A stretch of DNA of 57,677 nt from Pseudomonadota bacterium (GTDB lineage Bacteria; Pseudomonadota; Gammaproteobacteria; Xanthomonadales; Ahniellaceae), in contig JALHNO010000008.1 in NCBI GenBank assembly GCA_022843465.1, forward strand, positions 1 through 57,677, given 5' to 3'. This document shows positions 51,017 to 57,677 of this stretch, in pieces. Within the stretch, counting starts at the first letter, position 1. Each line of letters starts with the position of its first letter. The notes under the pieces were generated by a model, which was not told where the DNA came from, did not search any database, and saw only the letters and a program-made list of their open reading frames with translations. Made by a program: the position numbers and the translations under genes.

Positions 51017-53002
51017 ATGGACACGCCAACCCCAGCCAGCGAGTGTCCTGCCATGAGCGTACCGAGTTGCTGCAAAACCCCGTGGTTTTCCCTGTTGGCA
51101 GCTGCGTTCATCGCCTGCGCGATGCCGCTCGCCGCACAGCAGCCCTTGCCGGAAGCCGGCATGACCGTCAGTGGACCCAACACTGCGACCAGCGTACTGG
51201 CGGCGACCGCCACCGACGTCGAGATTGAAGTTTCCGGTCTGGTTGCGCATGCGCGGGTTCGACAACGTTTCTTCAATGGTGGCAAGGATTTTCTTGAAGG
51301 ACGCTACCGGCTTCCGATGCCGGCCGATGCCGCGGTCTTCGCAATGCGGATCGAACTCGATGGCCGCCTGATCGAAGGCGTCGTGCGCGAGCGCGAGGAA
51401 GCCCGCATCGAGTACGAGGCCGCCCGCAGTGCCGGCATGGCGACCGCCCTGGTGGAGCGTCAGGCTGCCGATATTTTTTCGACCCGCGTTGCCAATATTC
51501 CGCCGGGCGCCGAAGTCGCCGTCGAGATCGAGTATTTCCAGAGCGTGGGTTACGCGGATGGCGAGTTTCAGCTGGTATTCCCGCTGACCGTTCGCCCGCG
51601 TTATGGCAGCACGCTGGCCAGGGACCTCAGCGCCCTGCTTGATGCCAGCGAGATGGCAGCCGATACCGCGGGTATCACCTTGCCGGCGCGGATCGATGTG
51701 CGTCTCGCCGCGGGTATCCCTGTTCTTGAACCGAGCTCCAGCTCGCATGCGATCGAAGTGGTGCAGCAGGGCGGCCGATTCGAGATCCATACCCGTGACC
51801 AGCGCATCCCCGCCGATCGTGATTTCGTCCTGAGCTGGGCGCCCCAGCCCGGCAAGTCCGTAAACGCGGCCAGCTTTGTCGAAGAGATCAATGGCGAACG
51901 CTACCTCAGTGTGATGCTGGTGCCGCCGACGCTGGAGGGACCGCGGCTGCCGCGTGAACTGATCCTGGTGATCGACAGCTCGGGCTCCATGATGGGCAGC
52001 GCCTGGACTGGTGCGCAACGCGCCGCCCACTTTGCACTGGCGCAACTCAAGCCGGGCGACTACTTCAATGTCGTCGACTTCGACAGCACGGCCACCGCAC
52101 TCAGCCCGATGTCGCTGCCGATCAATGCGCAGACCCGTGCCACCGCGGACGAGTTCATCGATACCCGCAGTGCAGATGGCGGTACCGAAATCGCCGGCGC
52201 GATCGATACCGCGCTTGCCTTGCCGGAGATCAACGCGAAAGTGCGCCAGCTGGTCTTCATCACCGACGGCGCGGTCGGCAATGAGGCCGAGATCTACCGG
52301 CAGATTGCGTCGAAGCAGACTGATGCGCGCTTGTACATGGTCGGCATTGGCGAAGCGCCCAACCGTGCCTTCCTGCGCCGTTCGGCCGAACTGGGTCGCG
52401 GCTTTGCCGAGATCATCGCGTCGACGGACAACATCGACAGCGCCCTGCGTTCGCTGTTCCGCCGCATCGATGCACCGGTGCTGACCGGCATCAAGGTGCA
52501 ATGGCCGGGCGAGGTCGAAGCCTGGCCGAGACAGGTTCCCGATCTCTACGCCGGCGAACCGCTGTGGTTGAGTGGGCGCCTGCGTGCCGGCAATGGCGCG
52601 GTTCAGATCAGCGCTGCCAGCGCTGCCGGTGTCTTTGCCAAGTCGATCGCGACCGACACCGCGACGCCGGCCATCGGCGCCTCAAAGATCTGGGCGCGCC
52701 GCAAGATCCAGACGCTCGAAGATGAGCTCGATCTTGGTGCCGATGAAACCGCGATGCGTGCTCAAATCCTGGAGACCGCGCTCGAGCACAAGCTGCTGTC
52801 GCGATTCACCAGCTTTGTCGCAGTCGAGAAACGCATACGCAGGTCCGCGAGCGACCCGTTGGCCAAGGCAGATTTCGCCAATCCTGCCCCCGCCGATTCG
52901 GCTGCCTTCGCACAGACCGCCCTCGGCTGGCAGTCCAGCCTGCTCTGCGGACTCGCGCTGATGCTGATCGCGGTCAGGCTGTTGCGCAGGGCGCGCGGAT
53001 GA
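51017..53002 (+). CDS. VIT- and VWA-domain surface protein, probable GN-sortase target
   Basis: 661 aa. Signal peptide (FSLLAAAFIACAMPLAAQ), a vault/inter-alpha-trypsin (VIT) domain (~45-170; VRQRFFNGGKDFLEGRYRLP), and a von Willebrand A domain (~315-475) with the MIDAS motif DSSGSM. The end has the layout of a sorting signal: a short polar motif (AFAQTALGW), a hydrophobic helix (SSLLCGLALMLIAVRLL) and basic RRARG. This matches the 'marine proteobacterial sortase target' family (TIGR03788-like), except that the usual LPxTA-type motif is FAQTA. Start: ATG at 51017 has AGGA 5 bases before it; ATG 51053 is an alternative that shortens the n-region. A four-base overlap links it to the sortase gene. 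Confidence 0.9.
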   Translation: MDTPTPASECPAMSVPSCCKTPWFSLLAAAFIACAMPLAAQQPLPEAGMTVSGPNTATSVLAATATDVEIEVSGLVAHARVRQRFFNGGKDFLEGRYRLPMPADAAVFAMRIELDGRLIEGVVREREEARIEYEAARSAGMATALVERQAADIFSTRVANIPPGAEVAVEIEYFQSVGYADGEFQLVFPLTVRPRYGSTLARDLSALLDASEMAADTAGITLPARIDVRLAAGIPVLEPSSSSHAIEVVQQGGRFEIHTRDQRIPADRDFVLSWAPQPGKSVNAASFVEEINGERYLSVMLVPPTLEGPRLPRELILVIDSSGSMMGSAWTGAQRAAHFALAQLKPGDYFNVVDFDSTATALSPMSLPINAQTRATADEFIDTRSADGGTEIAGAIDTALALPEINAKVRQLVFITDGAVGNEAEIYRQIASKQTDARLYMVGIGEAPNRAFLRRSAELGRGFAEIIASTDNIDSALRSLFRRIDAPVLTGIKVQWPGEVEAWPRQVPDLYAGEPLWLSGRLRAGNGAVQISAASAAGVFAKSIATDTATPAIGASKIWARRKIQTLEDELDLGADETAMRAQILETALEHKLLSRFTSFVAVEKRIRRSASDPLAKADFANPAPADSAAFAQTALGWQSSLLCGLALMLIAVRLLRRARG

Positions 53003-53541
53003 GGCGCCCAGTCCTTGTCGCGGCGGCCTGGGCACTGTTGCTGACCGGCGCCGCCGTCACCGCGCAGTCGCTCTACCTGCCCGCCAAGGGCTGGCTGGCC
53101 ATGCAACTGATCGCCGATGCCTATGCGCGCGCGCCCGGCAGTCGGCCCTGGCCTCAGGCGGATTTTCGCGCCGTTGCGCGGCTGCAGGTTGCACGCCTCG
53201 GCGTCGATCAGATCGTGCTCGATCAGGCCAGCCCGCGCGCGCTGGCTTTTGGTCCGGGTCTGCTGCGGCGCCCGCACCGATCCGGGCCGATCATCAGTGC
53301 GCATCGTGATACCCATTTCAACTGGGTCGGCGCGTTGCAGCGCGGTGACGAAGTGCATTGGGAGCAGGGCGGCGACCATCGTCGCTATCGCGTCGCCAGC
53401 TTCGCGGTGGTCAATAGTGCCGAGCACGCGCTGGCGTCAGTTGCAGAGGATATCCTGGTGTTGACCACCTGTTGGCCGCTTGATGCACGCACGGCGGGTG
53501 GCGATCTGCGTTATGTAATTACCGCGGTTGCGATGCCCTGA
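52999..53541 (+). CDS. Class GN sortase
   Basis: 180 aa. An N-terminal transmembrane segment leads to the GN-sortase-type motif YLPAKGWLAMQLIADAY. The catalytic triad is visible: His102 in ISAHRDTHF, Cys158 in LTTCWP, Arg171 in GGDLRYVI. Length and spacing agree with proteobacterial (GN, TIGR03784-like) sortases, transpeptidases that process or anchor a dedicated substrate in the envelope. The partner VIT/VWA gene overlaps it by four bases. No PdsO or sensor-kinase genes of the better-known dedicated sortase locus are next to it. Confidence 0.92.
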   Translation: MRRPVLVAAAWALLLTGAAVTAQSLYLPAKGWLAMQLIADAYARAPGSRPWPQADFRAVARLQVARLGVDQIVLDQASPRALAFGPGLLRRPHRSGPIISAHRDTHFNWVGALQRGDEVHWEQGGDHRRYRVASFAVVNSAEHALASVAEDILVLTTCWPLDARTAGGDLRYVITAVAMP

Positions 53542-53640
53542 GACGTTGGCGCCGAGCGTGATGCCCGGTCGTTGGGTTTCCCATTCGGGCGCGCTGCCGT
53601 AGGCTCGGGCATTGCCATCAGCCGGGAGTGCGGAATCGCC

Positions 53641-54333
53641 ATGGACCACGACCTGCCTCCAGGGCAACGCGCGCTGACGCAGTTTCCGCGCTTCGGACTC
53701 AGCCAGTTTGCGTCGCGTTTCCCGAAGCAGACTGAGCACCGCGGGCTGAAGATCAGCGGCGCAGTCGCCAGCGAATTGCTGATCGCCGACGTGTTCGCCG
53801 GACTCGAACGCATCGAGCAGGTCAGCGATTTTCATTGCGTGACCACCTGGAGCCGACAGGGACTGCGCTGGAGCGGCGTCCGCTTCGCCGACTTCCATCG
53901 GACCATCGTGGTGCCCAAACTGCGCCCAGATGATGCCGCCATTACCTTGATCCTGCGCGCCCAGGACGGCGCCCGCACCACGCTGTTGCTGGAGGATGCC
54001 CTGCAGCCGGATGTGCTTCTGGTCGACCGGCTCGACGATGCCCCGCTGGGCATCGAGCACGGTGCGCCGCTGCGCTTGATTGCGCCGCGACAATATGGCT
54101 ACAAGTCGGTCAAACACCTGAGCAGCATCGAGTACTGCGTCGATGCTTCGGGTTTCCGGCCCTCGGCGTTTCGCTTCATGGATCATCCACGCGCGCGGGT
54201 CGCGCTGGAAGAACGCGGACGCGGCTTCCCGGGCTGGTTCCTGCGATTTCTGTACCGGCCCCTGGTCGGACCGACGGTCCGTCGTTTTGCGCGGGCGATG
54301 GCGGAGCGCCGCGGCGCGCAGTCCTCAGCCTGA
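53641..54333 (+). CDS. Sulfite-oxidase-type molybdopterin-binding domain protein
   Basis: 230 aa, no signal peptide. The fold of the oxidoreductase molybdopterin-binding family is recognisable: LKISGAV, VSDFHCVTTWSRQGLRWSGV with the presumed molybdenum-ligand Cys, GIEHGAPLRLIAPRQYGYKS, and KHLSSIEYC. It is a single-domain form without the dimerisation domain of sulfite oxidase, extended by ~45 basic residues at the C-terminus. Substrate unknown. ATG at 53641; the longer open frame upstream has no ribosome site. It lies 99 bp downstream of the sortase gene on the same strand. Confidence 0.8.
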   Translation: MDHDLPPGQRALTQFPRFGLSQFASRFPKQTEHRGLKISGAVASELLIADVFAGLERIEQVSDFHCVTTWSRQGLRWSGVRFADFHRTIVVPKLRPDDAAITLILRAQDGARTTLLLEDALQPDVLLVDRLDDAPLGIEHGAPLRLIAPRQYGYKSVKHLSSIEYCVDASGFRPSAFRFMDHPRARVALEERGRGFPGWFLRFLYRPLVGPTVRRFARAMAERRGAQSSA

Positions 54334-54412
54334 TCACAGCCAGCAGTCCTCAGGCGGGCGCGTCCGACCTTATACTGGGCCCCCGGATTGCATCGGCATG
54401 CAGGAGCGACGG

Positions 54413-54955
54413 ATGCTGCGTCTCTTGGTCTTTCTCGTACTGATTGTGCTCGCCTACCTGATCTGGCGGTTTGTGGTGCGCGGAGATGCCCTGGTACTGG
54501 TGCGCCCCGGACAGCCGGCGGCGGTCTCGGCGCGGATGAATCGCTTTGTTCCGGGGCAGTCGATGGCGATCGGGTTCGGCGTCCATTCGGGCCGCCACCG
54601 GATCACCGAGATCTCGCTGGAGCGTTCGTTGGCGCAATCGCTCGGTCTGCAGACGCCCAGCGGATTCACCATCGAGGATCTGCCGCTGTCCGGCAAGGAG
54701 CAGAACGATCCGGCCATGCGTGCCTTCGTCGCCGATTACAATCGCGACAATCTGCGCTGGGTCGGCAGCTTCGAGCTGGCCGCTGAAGGCGAGTCGGAAC
54801 TGCTGTTTCCGCTGAGTGCATCTGAACCTGTCAGCGGCATCCTGCGGTTCACTGTCGAGACCCGGCTCGGCGCGGGCAAATCGATGACGTTCCTGCAAGT
54901 GGCGATTGCGGCTGCCGATGGCCCGGCGCTGCCGGTGCTGACCACGCCATCCTGA
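54413..54955 (+). CDS. Membrane-anchored protein of unknown function
   Basis: 180 aa. One N-terminal transmembrane helix (LRLLVFLVLIVLAYLIWRFV) followed by a soluble periplasmic-type domain of ~155 residues, mostly predicted beta strands. I do not recognise a family. AGGAG lies 6 bases before the ATG at 54413; an ATG at 54398 would overlap that site. A TATACT hexamer at 54371-54376 is a possible -10. It is followed 18 bp later by the kelch protein gene, so they may be co-transcribed. Confidence 0.75.
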   Translation: MLRLLVFLVLIVLAYLIWRFVVRGDALVLVRPGQPAAVSARMNRFVPGQSMAIGFGVHSGRHRITEISLERSLAQSLGLQTPSGFTIEDLPLSGKEQNDPAMRAFVADYNRDNLRWVGSFELAAEGESELLFPLSASEPVSGILRFTVETRLGAGKSMTFLQVAIAAADGPALPVLTTPS

Positions 54956-54973
54956 TCGGGAGTACTGTCGCTG

Positions 54974-56833
54974 ATGATTCTGCCGTCCTGCGCGCGCGCC
55001 GCCCTCTTGCTGTTTTCCCTGTTCGCACTTCCGGCCAGCGCGCTTGCCTGCGCCCTGCATGTGGCGCAGGCACTGACCGACCTTCAGCAAACCGGGCCGA
55101 CAGCGATCGGCTCGTCAAAGCTTGGCGCGATCAGCTGGGCGGGGCCGGCGATTTCCGGCTCCTGGTATGCGCCCTCACGCAGTGGCGAAGGCATCATCGT
55201 GCAGGCGCTGGAAGATGGTTCGGTGATCGCGATCTGGTTCACCTTCCCACCCGAAGGCAGCAGCGCCAAGCAGGCCTGGATTCTCGCCCAGGGCGGCCGG
55301 ATCGACGGCGGCCGCGTGCGTTTCGATCAGGTTTTCACCGTGCGCGGTCCGCGCTTTGGTCCCGATTTCGATCCCGCCGCGCGGGTGATCGAACCCTGGG
55401 GCAGTCTGGAACTGAATTTCACCAGCTGCAACGAAGTGGAACTGAACTACGCAGGACCCGCCAGCTGGGGTGCGGCCACGCGCACGCTGCAACGGCTGAC
55501 CAGCATCGACGAGCTCGGCTGCGACGGCAAGACCCGGCTTACCGCCAGCGGAGCGCGCGCGATCAGCGGGCTGCGACAACGCAGCGCCGCCTGGTATGAC
55601 CCCAGTCACAGCGGCGAAGGCTGGTTCATCGAAGAACTGCCGAACGGTCAGGCACTCAGCTACTGGTTCACCTACGACGAAAACGGTGATCAGGCCTGGA
55701 CCGTGGGCGTCGCCGCGCAAAGCGGCGATCTGCTCAATATCGCGAGCAGTGTGCGTCCCATCGGCACCCATTTCGGTAGTGGCTTCGACGCCAGCGAGAT
55801 CGATCGTCAAGCCTGGGGCAGTTACACGCTGGCCTTCAACAGCTGCAGCAGCGGCCAGCTGCAATACACATCGAGCCTGCCTGGCTTTGGCAGTGGCAGC
55901 CTCGCCCCGCAACGATTGACACGGCTCGCCGGCGCGGTCTGCCTCGATTCCGCACCGGCCACACCTGCCGGCGGTATCTGGACGGCGCGCGCGACCATGC
56001 CCGGCGCGCAATCGGAGCTGGCCACCGCCACCCTCGACGGCGCCTTTCACGTTGCCGGCGGCTTCGGCGCCCCACGCGGATTCAAGCGCTACGATCCGCA
56101 GAGCAACAGCTGGACGACCTTGGCGGATACCCCCGGTGCGCGCGATCACGCGCTTGCCGTAAACGTCGCCGGTTCGATCTACCTGACCGGCGGTTACTCG
56201 ACCACTACCGGTGGCGATCAAGCCAATGCCGGCTGGAAATATCTCCCGGTGGAAAATCGCTGGGAACCGGTGTCCAGTCTGCCGCTGTTTGCGGCGAGCG
56301 GCGCCGCCAGTTTCAATGGCCTGGCCTGGTTCGGCAATACCTCGGGTGAGCTGGCGCAGTTCGATCCACGCCTGCAGCGCCGGCGCATCATTCCCGCCGA
56401 TGCATCCGGCAGTCTGCGCGATCACTCACAGCTGGTTGCGTTCCAGGGCGAGCTTTGGATGATCGGCGGCCGCAGCAACATCGGTGAGACCGCTCGCGTA
56501 TCGATTTTCGATCCCGCCAGCGAAACCTGGCGCGAAGGGCCCAGCCTGCAGTTTCCGCGTGGAGGATTTGCGGCAGCGGCGTCGGATTCGGTGCTGATCG
56601 TCGCCGGGGGTGAAGTAGTGGTCAGTGGCTTGTCGGTGCGCAATGAAGTGGAAGCCATCGTCGCGGGTGCCGACAGCTGGACGCGCCTGCCCGATCTGCC
56701 GGTTGCCGTGCACGGCGTCGGTGGCGTGATCAGCGGCAACGCCTTCTACGCCCTCGGCGGCTCGACCCTGGCCGGCGGTGTCCGCAATGGCGGCGATGTG
56801 CAACGCTACCAGTGGTCGAGCCCCACGCCGTAG
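54974..56833 (+). CDS. Secreted kelch-repeat protein with two WY-P-SGEG repeats
   Basis: 619 aa. Signal peptide (ALLLFSLFALPASALA, cut near residue 25). The first ~330 residues hold two copies of a module starting GSWYAPSRSGEGIIVQ (~residue 62) and AWYDPSHSGEGWFIEE (~residue 209), each followed by a WFTF/WFTY segment and, about 80-100 residues later, a conserved EPWGS/QAWGS, FxSC and QRLT set. The last ~290 residues form a kelch-type propeller (e.g. HVAGGFGAPRGFKRYDPQSN, IYLTGGYSTTTGG, LWMIGGRSNIGE, FYALGGSTLAGG). Likely extracellular or periplasmic binding protein; no catalytic residues recognised. Confidence 0.83.
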   Translation: MILPSCARAALLLFSLFALPASALACALHVAQALTDLQQTGPTAIGSSKLGAISWAGPAISGSWYAPSRSGEGIIVQALEDGSVIAIWFTFPPEGSSAKQAWILAQGGRIDGGRVRFDQVFTVRGPRFGPDFDPAARVIEPWGSLELNFTSCNEVELNYAGPASWGAATRTLQRLTSIDELGCDGKTRLTASGARAISGLRQRSAAWYDPSHSGEGWFIEELPNGQALSYWFTYDENGDQAWTVGVAAQSGDLLNIASSVRPIGTHFGSGFDASEIDRQAWGSYTLAFNSCSSGQLQYTSSLPGFGSGSLAPQRLTRLAGAVCLDSAPATPAGGIWTARATMPGAQSELATATLDGAFHVAGGFGAPRGFKRYDPQSNSWTTLADTPGARDHALAVNVAGSIYLTGGYSTTTGGDQANAGWKYLPVENRWEPVSSLPLFAASGAASFNGLAWFGNTSGELAQFDPRLQRRRIIPADASGSLRDHSQLVAFQGELWMIGGRSNIGETARVSIFDPASETWREGPSLQFPRGGFAAAASDSVLIVAGGEVVVSGLSVRNEVEAIVAGADSWTRLPDLPVAVHGVGGVISGNAFYALGGSTLAGGVRNGGDVQRYQWSSPTP

Positions 56834-56862
56834 GCTCACGGGCCTGACGCGCACGGCGCGAC

Positions 56863-56886
56863 CCTTCTCCCGCGAGCGGGAGAAGG
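56863..56886. terminator. 11-bp stem hairpin downstream of the kelch gene
   Basis: CCTTCTCCCGC, a two-base loop, GCGGGAGAAGG: a perfect hairpin 30 bases after the stop. There is no T-tract, so it may act as a terminator aid or be one more copy of the interspersed palindrome seen at 56914-56938 and, degenerate, in the array units. Confidence 0.5.
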
Positions 56887-57052
56887 TGGCTAGGACCAGC
56901 GTGCTCTGGATTCCCTTCTCCCGCTTTGCGGGAGAAGGTGCCGAAGGCGGATGAGGGTGGTTGGGGTAGCGTCGAGGTCTACCCGCGTTCGAGAGTGCGC
57001 TGTTCGGGTGGGCTGATACAACACCAGAACTTCCCACCAACTCACCCCGCAC

Positions 57053-57163
57053 CTATTTCGCCGAAGCTTCACGCACATCCGCAAGCAATCAATCCACAAA
57101 CCGCTGCGCCGGCGGCCGCAACCGGCGATGCGCCGGATACACGATGTGATACGACCAGCGTGC
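57053..57163 (-). pseudogene. Truncated LysR-type gene tail, copy A (decayed)
   Basis: Read on the minus strand the segment encodes RWSYHIVYPAHRRLRPPAQR, FVD, an in-frame stop, LLADVREASAK, then the gene-end stop at 57053-57055. It is homologous to the C-terminus of the gene at the window edge but lacks everything upstream and has a premature TGA. Non-functional remnant within the tandem array. Confidence 0.8.
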
Positions 57164-57309
57164 TCTGGATTCCCTTCTCCCGCTTTGCGGGAGACAGCCG
57201 AAGGCGGATGAGGGTGGTTGGGGTAGCGTCTAGGTCTACCCGCGTTCGAGAGTGCGCTGTTCGGGTGGGCTGATATAACCCCAAAACGTCCCACCACCTC
57301 ACCCCGCGA

Positions 57310-57420
57310 CTATTTCCCCGTGGTCTCCCGAACATCCGCCAGCAACCAAACAACAAACCGCTGCGCCGGCGGCCGCAGCCGGCGATGCGCCGGATACACG
57401 ATGTAATACGACCAGCGTGC
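57310..57420 (-). pseudogene. Truncated LysR-type gene tail, copy B (open frame kept)
   Basis: Minus-strand reading gives ARWSYYIVYPAHRRLRPPAQ then RFVVWLLADVRETTGK and a stop at 57310-57312. The frame is uninterrupted and only a few residues differ from the edge copy (P for Q, V for D, E for G), but the sequence upstream is array DNA rather than the gene body, so it is a detached 3' tail. Confidence 0.82.
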
Positions 57421-57566
57421 TCTGGATTCCCTTCTCCCGCTTTGCGGGAGACAGCCGAAGGCGGATGAGGGTGGTTGGGGTAGCGTCGAGGTCTGCCCGC
57501 GTTGGAGAGTACGCTGTTCGGCCGGGCTGATATAACACCAGAACTTCCCACCAACTCACCCCGCGA

Positions 57567-57677
57567 CTATTTCCCCGTGGTCCCCCGAACATCCGCAAGC
57601 AACCAATCGACAAACCGCTGCGCCTGCGGCCGCAACCGGCGATGCGCCGGATACACGATGTAATACGACCAGCGCGC
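57567..57677 (-). CDS. LysR-family transcriptional regulator, C-terminal end (partial)
   Basis: The last 36 residues of a gene entering from beyond the right edge: ARWSYYIVYPAHRRLRPQAQ then RFVDWLLADVRGTTGK, stop TAG at 57567-57569. The pattern (YP..RR..P..QRFVDWL) is typical of the C-terminus of LysR-type substrate-binding domains. The body lies outside the window. Its 3' end is the source or sibling of the two detached tails in the array. Confidence 0.65.
   Translation of the reverse strand, partial: ARWSYYIVYPAHRRLRPQAQRFVDWLLADVRGTTGK

Larger units (their letters stand above)
56894..57677. repeat. ~257-bp tandem array carrying LysR 3' tails
   Basis: Units begin with GACCAGCGTGCTCTGGATTC near 56894, 57154 and 57410 and the fourth boundary falls at 57667, where the intact gene continues. 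Each unit contains a CTTCTCCCGC-type hairpin (degraded in later units), GATGAGGGTGGTTGGGGTAG, ACCCGCGTTCGAGAGTGCGC and finally a copy of the 3' end of a LysR-type gene. The minus-strand stop codons lie at 57053, 57310 and 57567, exactly 257 bases apart. Confidence 0.88.

Overview
High-GC bacterial chromosome segment, most likely from the Lysobacterales (Xanthomonadales) branch of Gammaproteobacteria. The main clues are a CopL-type copper regulatory protein, close relatives of E. coli YadG/YadH, a GN-type sortase with its VIT/VWA partner, paired ECF sigma factor and Ser/Thr kinase genes, and secreted proteins with short C-terminal F-x-x-G-[FL]-E motifs. The assignment is inferred from gene families only. 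No rRNA, tRNA, CRISPR array, integrase or transposase was seen.

Layout. (1) 322-15917: a three-gene polyunsaturated/secondary fatty-acid synthase operon on the minus strand, with a divergent TetR-family regulator. The order is stand-alone enoyl reductase (PfaD), KS-MAT-3xACP-KR-DH (PfaA), then KS-CLF-AT-DH-DH (a PfaC carrying a PfaB-like AT). As I know the families, this fused, reductase-first layout resembles myxobacterial pfa1-2-3 more than marine gammaproteobacterial pfaABCD. (2) 16098-18343: a small lipoprotein and a YadGH-type ABC exporter. (3) 18512-23685: a DUF885 metallopeptidase-like protein, a secreted beta-helix protein, and a seven-haem c-type cytochrome with a TPR tail. (4) 23806-30393: a copper module: CopL, a His-tailed TolC lipoprotein, a compact multicopper oxidase, a MerR regulator behind a palindromic promoter, and a Cu(I) P-type ATPase. 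(5) 30522-43908: a Ser/Thr kinase with TPRs, an Asp-box (sialidase-like) secreted protein, a PAS-GGDEF cyclase, a 2OG-Fe(II) oxygenase, an M20 amidohydrolase, a small membrane protein and a penicillin-acylase-family hydrolase flanked by palindromic repeats. (6) 44285-56833: a TonB-dependent receptor, an ECF sigma/kinase pair, a VIT-VWA protein with its GN sortase, a molybdopterin-domain protein, a membrane-anchored protein and a secreted kelch protein. (7) 56894-57677: a 257-bp tandem array in which each unit carries the 3' tail of a LysR-type gene whose intact copy runs off the right edge.

Many neighbours are tightly coupled. Four-base ATGA overlaps join yadG/yadH, tolC/oxidase, merR/ATPase, sigma/kinase and VIT/sortase, and the pfa genes are 3 and 20 bp apart. 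Candidates for least-described biology are the fused Pfa synthase, the sigma/kinase pair with a possible phospho-threonine switch, the sortase pair with a divergent sorting signal, and the LysR-tail array.
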